Shown piece after piece: positions 26,128-34,937 of a stretch of DNA of 64,000 bases (positions within the stretch are counted from its first letter, which is position 1; each line of letters opens with the position of its first letter). The translations under genes and the position numbers were made by a program. Source of the stretch: Parendozoicomonas haliclonae. Its GTDB lineage: Bacteria > Pseudomonadota > Gammaproteobacteria > Pseudomonadales > Endozoicomonadaceae. The notes below the pieces were generated by a model, which saw only the letters and a program-made list of their open reading frames with translations, searched no databases and was not told the DNA's origin. Location of the stretch: positions 638,796 through 702,795 of the forward strand of contig NZ_FWPT01000001.1 of the NCBI RefSeq assembly GCF_900174585.1. The letters are read 5' to 3'.

Positions 26128-27596
26128 GCATCCACCCGGTTCAGGGCCGTTTCGAGAATGGCCTTTAACTGATCACGAATGGCACAGATTTCCTGCTGCT
26201 GCTGTGCGTAGGTTGCCAGCAGCTCGTCCGGGTCATGGCTCACCTGCTCGCCCACATGGGGGTTCTTGATATCCAGGTTGTAATTACGGGCCTTGATATC
26301 GTCGATGGAGACTTTCCACGCCTGCTCGTTCTGTTCACGGCTGGCAAAGCCATCGTCCTCGTTGCCCCACCAGGCTTTTTCCGGCTCGAACTCTTCCACC
26401 TTCATCGGGCGGGTTTTGCTGTAGTTCTTTACCCCTGCCGGATACGGGTGCTCGTAATACCATACGTGCTCGGTCGGCTTGCCCTTGGTGAAGAACAGCA
26501 GGTTGGTCTTGATGCCGGTGTACGGGTTAAACACGCCGTTGGGCAGTCGTATGATGGTGTGCAGATTGCACTCGGTCAGCAGCTTCTCTTTCAGGCGGGT
26601 CTTCATGCCCTCACCAAACAGGAAGCCATCAGGCAGTACCACAGCCGCACGTCCACCGTCTTTGAGCAGATGGATAAACAACGTCATAAACAGATCGGCG
26701 GTCTCCCGTGTGCGGAAGGCGGCCGGGAAGTTGGTTTCGATACCATCTTCTTCCATGCCACCGAACGGCGGGTTAGCGACAATCACATCGACACGCTCTT
26801 TCGGACCCCAATCACGCAGGGGGCGAGCGAGAGTGTTGTCGTGGCGAACGTTGGACGGCACATCAATGCCGTGGAGAATCATATTGGTGGTGGCCAGCAG
26901 GTGTGGCAGGGGCTTCTTCTCTACCCCGAAGATGGTGTTCTGCAGCGCCTGTTCATCGTCCGGGTTGCGAACGTAGTGTTTACGCTTGTGCTCGATGCTG
27001 CAGGTAAGGAATCCACCGGTTCCGCAGGCTGGGTCCATCACTTTGTCTGTCAGCTTCGGGTCGACCCGGTTGACCATAAATTCGGTGACAGGGCGCGGGG
27101 TGTAAAACTCACCGGCGTTACCGGCGTTTTGCAGATCACGCAGTATCTGTTCATACATATCACCAAAGGCGTGGCGCTCCTTGGCTTTGTTGAAGTCCAC
27201 CGCTTCTTCGATCTTGTTGACCACCTGACGCAGTAGCTGACCGGACTTCATGTAGTTGTAGGCGTCCTGGAAGACGTTGCGGATAACAAACGCCCGCTGG
27301 TCGCCCTCACGGCCCTGTAGCTCCTGCAGCTCCGGGAACAGGGTATTGTCGATAAAGTTCTTGAGCGTATCGCCGGTGATGCCTTCCGGGTTAGCGGCCC
27401 AGTTACGCCAGCGCAGCTCTTCGGGGATAGGGGACTCGTAATCGTCTTCCAGCAGTTCCCACTCTTGTTCACGGTCATCAAAGATTTTCAGGAACATCAT
27501 CCAGACAAGCTGACCGATACGCTGGGCGTCACCATCGACACCCACGTCTTTACGCATGATGTCCTGGATGGATTTGATACTGGAGGAAATCGACAT
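26124..27596 (-). CDS. hsdM: Type I restriction-modification DNA methyltransferase
   Basis: A 490-residue N6-adenine methyltransferase. The SAM-binding motif DPACGTGGFL and the catalytic motif VIVANPPFGG (NPPF) are intact. The N-terminal helical domain (MSISSSIKSIQDIMRKDVG) is typical of HsdM. With HsdS it methylates the host's own target sites. It overlaps hsdS, so the two are made together. Confidence 0.97.
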   Translation of the reverse strand: MSISSSIKSIQDIMRKDVGVDGDAQRIGQLVWMMFLKIFDDREQEWELLEDDYESPIPEELRWRNWAANPEGITGDTLKNFIDNTLFPELQELQGREGDQRAFVIRNVFQDAYNYMKSGQLLRQVVNKIEEAVDFNKAKERHAFGDMYEQILRDLQNAGNAGEFYTPRPVTEFMVNRVDPKLTDKVMDPACGTGGFLTCSIEHKRKHYVRNPDDEQALQNTIFGVEKKPLPHLLATTNMILHGIDVPSNVRHDNTLARPLRDWGPKERVDVIVANPPFGGMEEDGIETNFPAAFRTRETADLFMTLFIHLLKDGGRAAVVLPDGFLFGEGMKTRLKEKLLTECNLHTIIRLPNGVFNPYTGIKTNLLFFTKGKPTEHVWYYEHPYPAGVKNYSKTRPMKVEEFEPEKAWWGNEDDGFASREQNEQAWKVSIDDIKARNYNLDIKNPHVGEQVSHDPDELLATYAQQQQEICAIRDQLKAILETALNRVDA

Positions 27597-27666
27597 GGAG
27601 GGGTTATCCGAAAATCAAGAGTCTGGCTGCAGCACCAACCGCAGCCAGAAGAGTATAAAGAAAAAT

Positions 27667-28257
27667 TTATAGCCAGTTCATTACGAGAACAGCGGCCAGG
27701 GTACAGACCACACCTACAGCCACTACAAACCCTTTCGATGCAGGAGTCTGAACAGAGCTGGACTCTTGAACTGAAGTCTGCGGGCTGAATTCGACGCTGG
27801 ACGTTATGCTCTGACGAGTCTGGGGCGTTATAGGTGGCTCAACATTCACTGCAGCCTTCTTGGTTGGCTTCACTGGCCGACTCTGGCTCTCAGATGTAGG
27901 AGTGCTGAGTATGTCGAGAAGGTCATCCAGGGCTGCTCGATGCTCGACTCCAAAAGGCAGGCCAAAATAATTTTCCTTGCCTGCAGGCGTTTCCCCTTTT
28001 GGGAATTGTCCGTAATTACTACTGAACCGTTGGGGCGCTGTACCAGGGATAATGCCATCGATAGATAGGAGCCTTGCTTTAACCGACTCGAACCTCGGGT
28101 GCAGAATCAGGGTGTTTTTATCCGAGCGGGTTTCAGTGTTGATATAAAGAGAAACCGCTCCATCCTTGCTGAATCCATAACCAATAGCTTTCTTGGTTCT
28201 GCTCAGCTCAAATAGTCCTTCTTGGCCAAGGGCCAGCTCAATCTCGCCATACTTCAT
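27667..28257 (-). CDS. Small DUF2002-like protein with C-terminal membrane anchor, within the hsd operon
   Basis: A 196-residue protein. The first ~115 residues resemble, from memory, the small DUF2002 family: a KAIGYGF strand, YINTETR, LILHPRFE, and near the end YFGLPFGVEHRAALDDLL. Residues ~116-170 are a Ser/Thr/Pro/Gln-rich linker, and the last ~20 residues are a single hydrophobic helix (VVAVGVVCTLAAVLVMNW), so it would be tail-anchored in the inner membrane. It starts 5 bases after hsdR ends and is followed 70 bases later by hsdM. An unanchored DUF2002 relative is a known companion of restriction genes only in my recollection; the function is unknown. Confidence 0.6.
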   Translation of the reverse strand: MKYGEIELALGQEGLFELSRTKKAIGYGFSKDGAVSLYINTETRSDKNTLILHPRFESVKARLLSIDGIIPGTAPQRFSSNYGQFPKGETPAGKENYFGLPFGVEHRAALDDLLDILSTPTSESQSRPVKPTKKAAVNVEPPITPQTRQSITSSVEFSPQTSVQESSSVQTPASKGFVVAVGVVCTLAAVLVMNWL

Positions 28258-28262
28258 TGGTA

Positions 28263-30758
28263 CTATCCGTAGAGTGCGGTTTCGAGATCCTGAACCGCTT
28301 GCAGGTACTGCTTCTTGCCGCCAAACAGGCTGATAAGCTGCACCGGTGTCCCCAGATCGGTGAACGGCTCCAGCTTCAGCACTTTGATATCTTCGATGTT
28401 CTCGATGCCAGCGTCCGCATACTTCTCCAGAAGCGCCTCCAGCACCTTGCGGGCTTCCTCACCGTACTTAGTGAAGTAATCGCGCTTACGGACGTTCTCG
28501 GCTCTCTCACGGCGTGTAAGGGGTGGCTGGTCAAAGACGATATGGCAGATCATATCGAACGGGTCCAGCTCTGAGCCGTATTTGGCAGACACTTCAGCCT
28601 GAACCTCTTCCCAGAACACACCTTGTTCGGCCAGTTCGTCGATAACCGCCTTTTTCTGGTCAGCATCGGACCAGCGGCGCAGAAAGTCGTCCATGCTGGC
28701 GTATTCCTTGGTTACGCAGCCTTTGGTGTAATCACGCATGGATTCGGTGATCAGCTTGCCGTCTGCGCCCAGGTACTGCACACGCTCGCCAATGATGGTG
28801 ACCTGCTCGCCCTTTACGTGATATTTGATGCGAGGCTCGGCAGGGCCTTCACCACCTTCACCGAGACCGCCTTCACCAGGGCCGCTTTCCGGCCAATCCG
28901 GGTCACCAGAGACGGTTTCATCATCCCCATTGCCGGTGTCATCCGTTTCATCGGTTTCGTCTTCCGGTGGTGTTACCGGCTCACCGGGTTTCGGGTTATG
29001 TATCTGTACCGGGTCTCCGTCGAAGTTCGGATCGGCAAACAGTTCCGTGGCCTTCTTGAAGTCCATGATGGTGAACCAGTGCTTGCCGTAGTCTTCGTCG
29101 ATACGAGTGCCGCGACCAATGATCTGTTTGAACTCGGTCATGGACTGGATGCGCTGGTCCAGCACGACGAGTTTGCAGGTTTTGGCATCTACGCCGGTGG
29201 TCATCAGCTTACTGGTGGTGGCGATCACCGGGTAGCGGGATTCCGGGTCAATAAAGTTATCCAGCTCGGCTTTGCCTTCTTCGTTATCACCGGTAATGCG
29301 TACGACATATTTGCGGTTTTCCTGCACCCGCTCCGGGTTGAGGTTGACCAGAGCCTGTCGCATACGTTCGGCATGGTCGATGTTGTCGCAGAAGACAATG
29401 GTTTTCTGATATTCGCCGGACTGCTGCAAAAACTCGGTGACCTTCATGGCGACAAGCTGGGTACGTTCATCGAATGTGATATTCCGGTCCATATCCCGCT
29501 GGTTGTAGATGCGGTCTTCGATAAGGTTGCCGTGTTTGTCTTTCTGCCCCTTTCTTGGGCGCCAGCCTTTCAGGTCGAGATCAAAATCGACACGCACCAC
29601 CTTGTACGGTGCAAGGAAGCCATCCTCGATGCCTTGTTTGAGCGAGTAGGTGTAAACCGGCTGACCGAAGTAGTCGATGTTGGAGACGTCTTTGGTCTCC
29701 TTTGGCGTGGCCGTTAAACCGATATGGGTGGCACCGGAGAAATATTCGAGAATCTCGCGCCATGCGGAATCTTCATTGGCACTGCCACGGTGACATTCGT
29801 CGATCACGATCAGGTCAAAGAAATCCGGCGAGAACTGTTTGTATACGTTCTTCTCTTCTTCGTTGCCCGTCACGGCCTGATACAGCGACAGGTAAATCTC
29901 ATAGGATTTGTTGATCTGCCGCTTGGTGATCTTGGTCATCGCCTGACCAAACGGCTTAAAGTCATTGTTCTTGGTCTGGTCTACCAGAATGTTGCGGTCG
30001 GCCAGGAACAGGATGCGCTTCTTCTGCCCAGCCTTCCATAGCCGCCAGATAATCTGGAATGCGGTATAGGTCTTGCCGGTACCGGTGGCCATCACCAGCA
30101 GGATACGGTCTTGGCCTTTGGCGACAGCTTCTACCGCACGGTTCACGGCGATCGTTTGGTAATAGCGTGGTGTACGGCCTGAACCATCGTCGTAATAAGG
30201 TGATTCCACCGCAGGCATAGCAGCCTCGGAAAAGCCCTTCCAAGCGCAGTAACGCTGCCAAAGTTCAGCAGGGGATGGGAACTGTTCGAGTGTGAGTTCG
30301 GTTTCGGTCTGGGCGGCATTGCCAGTGCGGTCGTGGAACAGGAAGCCATCACCATTGCTGGAGAAGACAAACGGCACATCCAGCGCCTCGGCATAGGCCA
30401 ATGCCTGCTGCATACCTGCTCCGACACTCTGCTTGTTGTCCTTGGCCTCTATAACGGCGATAGGCTGGTTTTTCTGGTGGTAGAGGATGTAATCCGCACG
30501 GCGTTGTTTACCGCGCGTATGGAGCTTGCCACGGACGATTATACGACCAGCAGTAAAGGTGACCTCTTCACGCACCTGGGTGTTTATGTCCCAACCAGCC
30601 TGTTTGATAGCCGGGGTGATGAACTTGGTGCAGATGTCCCGTTCGGACAGCTTCTGCTTTTCTCCCTTTTCCAACTGCTCCTCCTGAACCGTAACCATGG
30701 TCGTCTTGTTGGTTATGGTAATGCAGGTTGGTATTTGTGAGTAGCCCTTCAATCGCAT
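28263..30758 (-). CDS. hsdR: Type I restriction enzyme R subunit (EcoEI-like)
   Basis: An 831-residue motor/nuclease subunit. Order: an N-terminal PD-(D/E)XK nuclease ([20 protein letters not shown]), SF2 helicase motifs with Walker [13 protein letters not shown] box, LTATPKE and the QIIGRGTR motif VI, then a Pro/Asp/Gly-rich acidic linker (around residues 600-645) and a C-terminal helical domain for binding the methylase. Length and layout are close to EcoEI-type HsdR. The exact start is uncertain, since several Met codons lie within the first 21 residues. It is the first gene of the operon and faces away from the AT-rich gene at 30851. Confidence 0.95.
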   Translation of the reverse strand: MRLKGYSQIPTCITITNKTTMVTVQEEQLEKGEKQKLSERDICTKFITPAIKQAGWDINTQVREEVTFTAGRIIVRGKLHTRGKQRRADYILYHQKNQPIAVIEAKDNKQSVGAGMQQALAYAEALDVPFVFSSNGDGFLFHDRTGNAAQTETELTLEQFPSPAELWQRYCAWKGFSEAAMPAVESPYYDDGSGRTPRYYQTIAVNRAVEAVAKGQDRILLVMATGTGKTYTAFQIIWRLWKAGQKKRILFLADRNILVDQTKNNDFKPFGQAMTKITKRQINKSYEIYLSLYQAVTGNEEEKNVYKQFSPDFFDLIVIDECHRGSANEDSAWREILEYFSGATHIGLTATPKETKDVSNIDYFGQPVYTYSLKQGIEDGFLAPYKVVRVDFDLDLKGWRPRKGQKDKHGNLIEDRIYNQRDMDRNITFDERTQLVAMKVTEFLQQSGEYQKTIVFCDNIDHAERMRQALVNLNPERVQENRKYVVRITGDNEEGKAELDNFIDPESRYPVIATTSKLMTTGVDAKTCKLVVLDQRIQSMTEFKQIIGRGTRIDEDYGKHWFTIMDFKKATELFADPNFDGDPVQIHNPKPGEPVTPPEDETDETDDTGNGDDETVSGDPDWPESGPGEGGLGEGGEGPAEPRIKYHVKGEQVTIIGERVQYLGADGKLITESMRDYTKGCVTKEYASMDDFLRRWSDADQKKAVIDELAEQGVFWEEVQAEVSAKYGSELDPFDMICHIVFDQPPLTRRERAENVRKRDYFTKYGEEARKVLEALLEKYADAGIENIEDIKVLKLEPFTDLGTPVQLISLFGGKKQYLQAVQDLETALYG

Positions 30759-30850
30759 GATTTTAGGAACTGTTACAGATATGGTGTTATACGAAAAATG
30801 TCGAAATTAGTGGTGGCATTTATCAGTAAATGCTTAGAGGCTCATGGAAA

Positions 30851-31633
30851 ATGACGAACACCACAAAACAGGAAAAATACAAGGCATGGTTTGATCTTGC
30901 ACGTTACGTTGGCGTGGAGTCTATGTCAGATCGGGAAGTTGCCGAGCAATTGGAATTCAGACAGGAGTTGTTACGGATTAGCCCAAAAAGAGCTCGTAAA
31001 AGGTTTAAAGAGATACAACGGAGTGGGCTAGTTCATATAGAAAGTGAAATGCCTATGGACTCTCGATTAAAGTTGGTTTTCGGAAGAACTTGCGAGGCTA
31101 TGACTGGGGTTATGGATGCGATAGATGCATTATTGGTTGCTCTGAAATTAAAAACAAATGGCATCGCCTGCCTCCGAAACCCGATGGATGCGTATTCTAT
31201 GAACGCCGCGTTCAATGATGATGGCACAATAAATATGGTATTTGATCTCAATGTTGAAGTTGATGCCTTGCTAGAGAAAGCACGATATATTTTACTCAAA
31301 GAACGGTCTCGGCGTAATAAACGGGCGCCGCAAAAAATTTCCGAATCAGCCAGAAAAAAGATACGTACAGGGCATGTGTTACCAATTCTGGATTTGTATA
31401 TTTTCTCAAAGCTATATGGTGTGCCAGAGCTGACACACGGTGAGTATGTTGAGATTTTGGGTTGGTCGGGAAAGTATTGCACAGAGCAGTTTCGACAAAG
31501 CCGGAAAGGCTATGCTCTAAAGTTTCTGGAGAGGCAGTGGGTCGATCGTCTAAGAGCTAACTGCATTGCATACGAATCCGTAAGTCTAGCCGCGAATTTT
31601 TCTTTTTCAAAAATCCCTTCCCTGAGTCATTAG
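30851..31633 (+). CDS. Unrecognised island protein (possibly DUF6387-type)
   Basis: The frame is open from 30830; ATG 30851 (MTNTTKQEKYKAWFDLARY) is preferred. The product has about 260 residues and is basic and helical. It has an N-terminal DNA-binding-like region (MSDREVAEQLEFRQELLRIS), a middle part with an Ala/Leu-rich helix and a basic segment (RSRRNKRAPQKI), and a final YAL-FLERQWVDRL helix. It vaguely recalls DUF6387 proteins of integrative elements, but this is from memory. It is divergent from hsdR, so it might regulate the restriction operon. Base composition is AT-rich. Confidence 0.5.
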   Translation: MTNTTKQEKYKAWFDLARYVGVESMSDREVAEQLEFRQELLRISPKRARKRFKEIQRSGLVHIESEMPMDSRLKLVFGRTCEAMTGVMDAIDALLVALKLKTNGIACLRNPMDAYSMNAAFNDDGTINMVFDLNVEVDALLEKARYILLKERSRRNKRAPQKISESARKKIRTGHVLPILDLYIFSKLYGVPELTHGEYVEILGWSGKYCTEQFRQSRKGYALKFLERQWVDRLRANCIAYESVSLAANFSFSKIPSLSH

Positions 31634-31664
31634 CAGTTTATACGTTGTTTCTTACTGTAGTCTG

Positions 31665-31698
31665 AACCTCCCCCAAACCGAAGAATTTTGGGGAGGTT
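31665..31698 (+). terminator. Hairpin between the unknown gene and the replication-type gene
   Basis: AACCTCCCCC-AAA (31665-31677) pairs with TTTTGGGGAGGTT (31686-31698). It could end transcription of the upstream gene, although the tail is not U-rich. The only GGGGAGG ribosome-binding-like sequence before the next gene lies in the 3' arm and would be hidden in the folded RNA. Confidence 0.45.
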
Positions 31699-31726
31699 TG
31701 TCATCCCGAAAATTGATGACCTTAGT

Positions 31727-32686
31727 ATGAAAAAAAATAAAAAAAAGTATCTGCGAAATATCGTTATTAGATTTTATCCTGCGTTAGTCAAAATAACCGG
31801 ATCGATCAATGCTGCCCTAGTTTTGGCGCAGATTGATTATTGGTGGGATAGACGCCATGGCAAATACTTTTATAAGAAAGACCGGGAGCTGGCGGCTGAA
31901 CTAGGAATGGGGCTCACAGCCTTCCGTGCAGCCAAAAAGCAACTTGTTAAAAGAAAGCTGGTGACAACCATAAAGCGTGGAATACCACAAACTACGCACT
32001 ATCAGCTCAAATGTAGAATTGAGGATTTGATCCCCAAAGTGCCTAAACCCGAAGCGGATGAGCCGGAAACGGATGAGCCGGAAGTGGTTCAAAACGATGA
32101 TTCCAAATCCCCCAAAAAGGCTTCTACGGATAGATCGAATAGCTCCATTAAAAATACCCGTTTCGGGCAAACTAATTCATGTATTACTACAGAGAGTACA
32201 TCAGAGACTACGGCAGATATTACATCAGCAAGTCGCGAGGTGAAAAAGCTGACGGCGGTTCAGCAGAGTATGTTGAAACGTTTCCTAAAACACTGGCAGC
32301 AGACCGTAGACAAAAATGATTGTTACCTACCCTTGTGTTGGCATGCGGCATCGCCGGAGTTGGATAAGCGGATTGTGGCCGCGATAGAGCGTATGGGAGG
32401 AGTTGATGAGCTTCTTGATGACCTTAAAGCACGATGCGAGAAGGTCGCCGAGGAGTGTATATGGCTCGAATACGAGGCCAAGGAGGTTAACCTCACCTTT
32501 CTGATTACTAATCAGGAGCGTGAGTTCGCCGAGACGCAGGAGATGGAACAGAATGACAAAACCAGGTCAGTTAACGAGATACCCGGTCTTGAGGAGCTTC
32601 GTGCCCGGTCACAGCAGCAAGCGCAGGTGATCGCCGAAGAAAAGTCCAAAATCGAATGCGATAAAGACTATGGTTGTGATGGCTAA
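31727..32686 (+). CDS. Phage-type replication protein (winged-helix N-terminus)
   Basis: The frame is open from TTG 31688, but ATG 31727 (MKKNKKKYLRNIVIRFYPAL) is the better start and gives 319 residues. Residues ~10-90 form a winged-helix domain (LVLAQIDYWW; KDRELAAELGMGLTAFRAAKKQL; KRKLVTTIKRG) of the kind at the front of phage replication initiators and replisome organisers. A Pro/Glu/Asp and Ser/Thr-rich linker follows, then a helical C-terminal part. I infer a role in replication of the excised element. It could alternatively be a transcription factor. Confidence 0.55.
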   Translation: MKKNKKKYLRNIVIRFYPALVKITGSINAALVLAQIDYWWDRRHGKYFYKKDRELAAELGMGLTAFRAAKKQLVKRKLVTTIKRGIPQTTHYQLKCRIEDLIPKVPKPEADEPETDEPEVVQNDDSKSPKKASTDRSNSSIKNTRFGQTNSCITTESTSETTADITSASREVKKLTAVQQSMLKRFLKHWQQTVDKNDCYLPLCWHAASPELDKRIVAAIERMGGVDELLDDLKARCEKVAEECIWLEYEAKEVNLTFLITNQEREFAETQEMEQNDKTRSVNEIPGLEELRARSQQQAQVIAEEKSKIECDKDYGCDG

Positions 32687-32704
32687 ATATGCAGGTAAAA
32701 ACCC

Positions 32705-32926
32705 ATGGCAGATAGTTTTCTTCTTACCGATGAGGAAGTTTGCGATATCACCGGTTACCAGAAGCCAGCCCGCCAAATGGATGCCCTTGGCCGGTTTGGT
32801 ATTACTGCCCACCTGAATGCCCGTAACAAGGTGGTTGTGAGCCGCCGCCATGCCGAAGATGTACTGGCTGGGAAAACCTCACAGAACGCGGTCCTCGGAC
32901 CAAATCTGGATTGGATGGAATCCTGA
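32705..32926 (+). CDS. DUF4224 small phage protein
   Basis: A 73-residue protein starting 18 bases after the previous gene. FLLTDEEVCDITGYQKPARQ and a following segment ending VVVSRRHAEDVLAG match the DUF4224 pattern (FLTDEE-LTGY-K-QI), a small DNA-binding-like protein common in prophages and integrative elements near the integrase. It may act as an excisionase or regulator. A short inverted repeat (GAATTAAT 32925-32932 and ATTAATTC 32940-32947) overlaps its stop codon. Confidence 0.72.
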   Translation: MADSFLLTDEEVCDITGYQKPARQMDALGRFGITAHLNARNKVVVSRRHAEDVLAGKTSQNAVLGPNLDWMES

Positions 32927-33056
32927 ATTAATCATCCGCATTAATTCGTAAAAGCTGTAACTCAATCTGAATAGGCTGATCCTAGGTTGATGCAGTCGGG
33001 GGATTGTTGTGCCTTCAATTAGATAGAGCCTTGCTCTAATAAAAAAGGTGATAGCA

Positions 33057-33254
33057 ATGAAAGAAAGAACAATTTTATCCAGTGATGTACTGATTGGTGT
33101 GACTGGCCCCCATGACACTGATCAACAGGTCGGTGTTCTCTTAAATCGAGGTTTTTATGCCTTGGCTGAATCGGATGGCTTCGTCGAGGTGTTCAGATGT
33201 GATCTCGATAAGATTTTTGAACCGGTGGTGGAGGATATGAAAAAAGGCGATTGA
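33057..33254 (+). CDS. Small unrecognised island protein
   Basis: ATG 33057 has a near-perfect ribosome binding site (AAGGTGAT just upstream), which makes it preferable to GTG 33048 and gives 65 residues. The protein is acidic (MKERTILSSDVLIGV; a final MKKGD). It has no signal peptide or membrane helix. The strong translation signal supports a real gene; the function is unknown. Confidence 0.6.
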   Translation: MKERTILSSDVLIGVTGPHDTDQQVGVLLNRGFYALAESDGFVEVFRCDLDKIFEPVVEDMKKGD

Positions 33255-33358
33255 TGGTCGGTTTCCATGCCTGCTGGGGCTTGTGAGTACCGGCAGGCTG
33301 AACTGTCAATAATAACATCATGCGGTATATGGCATGGACGCTATCGCTGACATCGTAA

Positions 33359-33646
33359 ATGGATTTGATTATGAAAACGGAAATGATGTTGTGGGCGAGA
33401 TATGAGAAGCCCTACGTTCCACTGGCTGACATCTGTGAAGAATACTTCGGCCTATGTTCAAAGCGAGCGAAATCGGCAGCGGCTGCCCAGGAGTTACCTG
33501 TGCCAGTGGTTCGGCTATCTGATAGCAAGAAGTCACCATATATGGTGAAGCTCTCTGATCTTGCCAGATATCTGGACTCCCGGCATGAACTGTATGCGGA
33601 AGACTGGCGAAAAGTTCGAGGGGTTAAGCACTCCTCTGTTTGTTGA
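33359..33646 (+). CDS. PrtN-like regulator (pyocin activator family)
   Basis: A 95-residue protein similar to the PrtN family: MMLWARYEKPYVPLADICEE then YFGL, and LPVPVVRLSDSKKSPYMVKL, SDLARYLDSRHELY. Pseudomonas PrtN activates pyocin genes after DNA damage; small relatives beside integrase genes are often thought to act as excisionases or switches. An ATG at 33371 is an alternative start. Its last 23 bases overlap the end of the convergent integrase gene, so transcription of the two could interfere. Confidence 0.72.
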   Translation: MDLIMKTEMMLWARYEKPYVPLADICEEYFGLCSKRAKSAAAAQELPVPVVRLSDSKKSPYMVKLSDLARYLDSRHELYAEDWRKVRGVKHSSVC

Positions 33647-34796
33647 TTTTTTTTAAGAGGCGATTCTTCACCTCATGGGTGGCCCAGTAGTCTTCCTCAA
33701 TCTCCTTGCACTGCGCCCACAGGTCGGCTGGCTCACGATGGAGCAGGTGGGTATAGCGGCGAAGGTTCTCCCATGTTTGGTGTCCGCTACGAGCTGCCAC
33801 ATCAGGAATTTGCATTTTTTGCTCAAAAAGCCTTGAAATACCTTCATGCCTGAATGAGTGGAACCGGAGTTCTGGTACCCCCAATTTTTTTGTGATCTCG
33901 GAAAAATGACTGGCTACTGATTTGGCCTTATAAGGGAAAATGCGCGGTTCATCATCCAACCGGGGTTGCATGGCTATTATTTCCAGGCACTCGGGTGGAA
34001 TGGGAACCTTTTGATGATTTCCATATTTATCATTCGGGTCCTTGCGGTCTTCGATAATGATGAAACCGTTCTCGGCGTCCAGATTGGTCCATTTGAGCGA
34101 ACAAATCTCTCCTTCTCGAAAAGTACTGTAGATGCTGAAGAGCATCAGGTGGTGATGCGGAATGCTGCCAGTCGGTTTGTTATAGCCATCCAGTAGGAAT
34201 GTATAGAGTTCTTTGATTTGTGTTTCCGTGGGCCGGAAGTTGTCACGCTTGGATTTGCCGACGAGCTTTAATCGCCACAGTTCCTTCATGACCTCGGGAG
34301 TTATGAATCGCTTAAAATGAAGGCCGACCCGTTTCTGCCAGTCTATAGCCTTGCGCAGAACTGAGACGTAGACGTGATTTGTGGCCGCTGTGACTTTGCC
34401 TAACCGTTCATCAAGTAGATCGATCAGGTGTTGTTCCGTAATTTCGTTGGAGCGTTTCTCTGCAAGCCAGGTTCCTTCCCAGAATTTGATGGCCAGCATG
34501 TCTCGATGGCTAATGCGCTCGCGCTCAGGAAGGGTTTCCATTTTGGCGCGATACGTCTCAAGATAAGTGCGGAGAGTGATGTCGCCGGTACGGGATCTGG
34601 CGGATTCGTATTTGGGTTCTTCGGCATCGGCCTGTTTCAGCATTTCTTTCTCGACATGTAGGGCCCAGGCCTTGCCCGCAGCTTTTGTCGAGAATGTCAT
34701 CTGTTCTTTGGCTTTAAAGTGTTTCCTGTTGACGCTGACGATGTACTTATAGACGGTCCCTTTTTTTCTTTTTCTGACATCGCAATAAATGCTCAT
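33624..34796 (-). CDS. int: Tyrosine integrase of the cydX island
   Basis: A 390-residue site-specific recombinase. The N-terminal arm-binding region (about 1-60, with the AP2-like KAAGKAWALHVEKEML) is followed by a SAM-like core-binding domain and the catalytic domain. Catalytic residues are visible: Arg in STFREGEICSLKW, Lys in the beta hairpin region (EDRKDPNDKYG), HSFRHEG for H-x-x-R, GHQTWENLRRYTHL with the second His and the nucleophile Tyr. The gene starts about 140 bases from the right attachment repeat and reads into the island, the classical arrangement. The target, the 3' end of a protein gene, is unusual for this family, which mostly uses tRNA genes. Confidence 0.95.
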   Translation of the reverse strand: MSIYCDVRKRKKGTVYKYIVSVNRKHFKAKEQMTFSTKAAGKAWALHVEKEMLKQADAEEPKYESARSRTGDITLRTYLETYRAKMETLPERERISHRDMLAIKFWEGTWLAEKRSNEITEQHLIDLLDERLGKVTAATNHVYVSVLRKAIDWQKRVGLHFKRFITPEVMKELWRLKLVGKSKRDNFRPTETQIKELYTFLLDGYNKPTGSIPHHHLMLFSIYSTFREGEICSLKWTNLDAENGFIIIEDRKDPNDKYGNHQKVPIPPECLEIIAMQPRLDDEPRIFPYKAKSVASHFSEITKKLGVPELRFHSFRHEGISRLFEQKMQIPDVAARSGHQTWENLRRYTHLLHREPADLWAQCKEIEEDYWATHEVKNRLLKKINKQRSA

Positions 34797-34813
34797 ATCT
34801 GCGCCCTGGTTAT

Positions 34814-34835
34814 GGGAGTAAATTCGGGAGTGAAT
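34814..34835. promoter_or_regulatory. Candidate integrase arm sites near attR
   Basis: GGGAGTAAATT (34814-34824) is followed directly by a near copy, GGGAGTGAAT (34826-34835). The exact 11-mer also occurs at 20078-20088 near attL, with its inverse beside it. Repeats of this kind near both ends of an element are expected for arm-type integrase binding sites. Confidence 0.45.
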
Positions 34836-34937
34836 AGTAGTAATTTATTGCGTTTTATCATGCCTTATTGTGGGTAAATGTGCATCTTAAAGGCTGATTT
34901 TATGGCTGAAGTTGATGATTTGTGGGGTTTTTATGCA

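Noticed and set aside
26235..27236. 333-residue open frame on the + strand
   Set aside because: It is antisense to hsdM, which has clear methyltransferase motifs.
28623..29717. 364-residue open frame on the + strand
   Set aside because: It lies entirely opposite hsdR, whose helicase and nuclease motifs are intact; the frame is a shadow with no recognisable domain.
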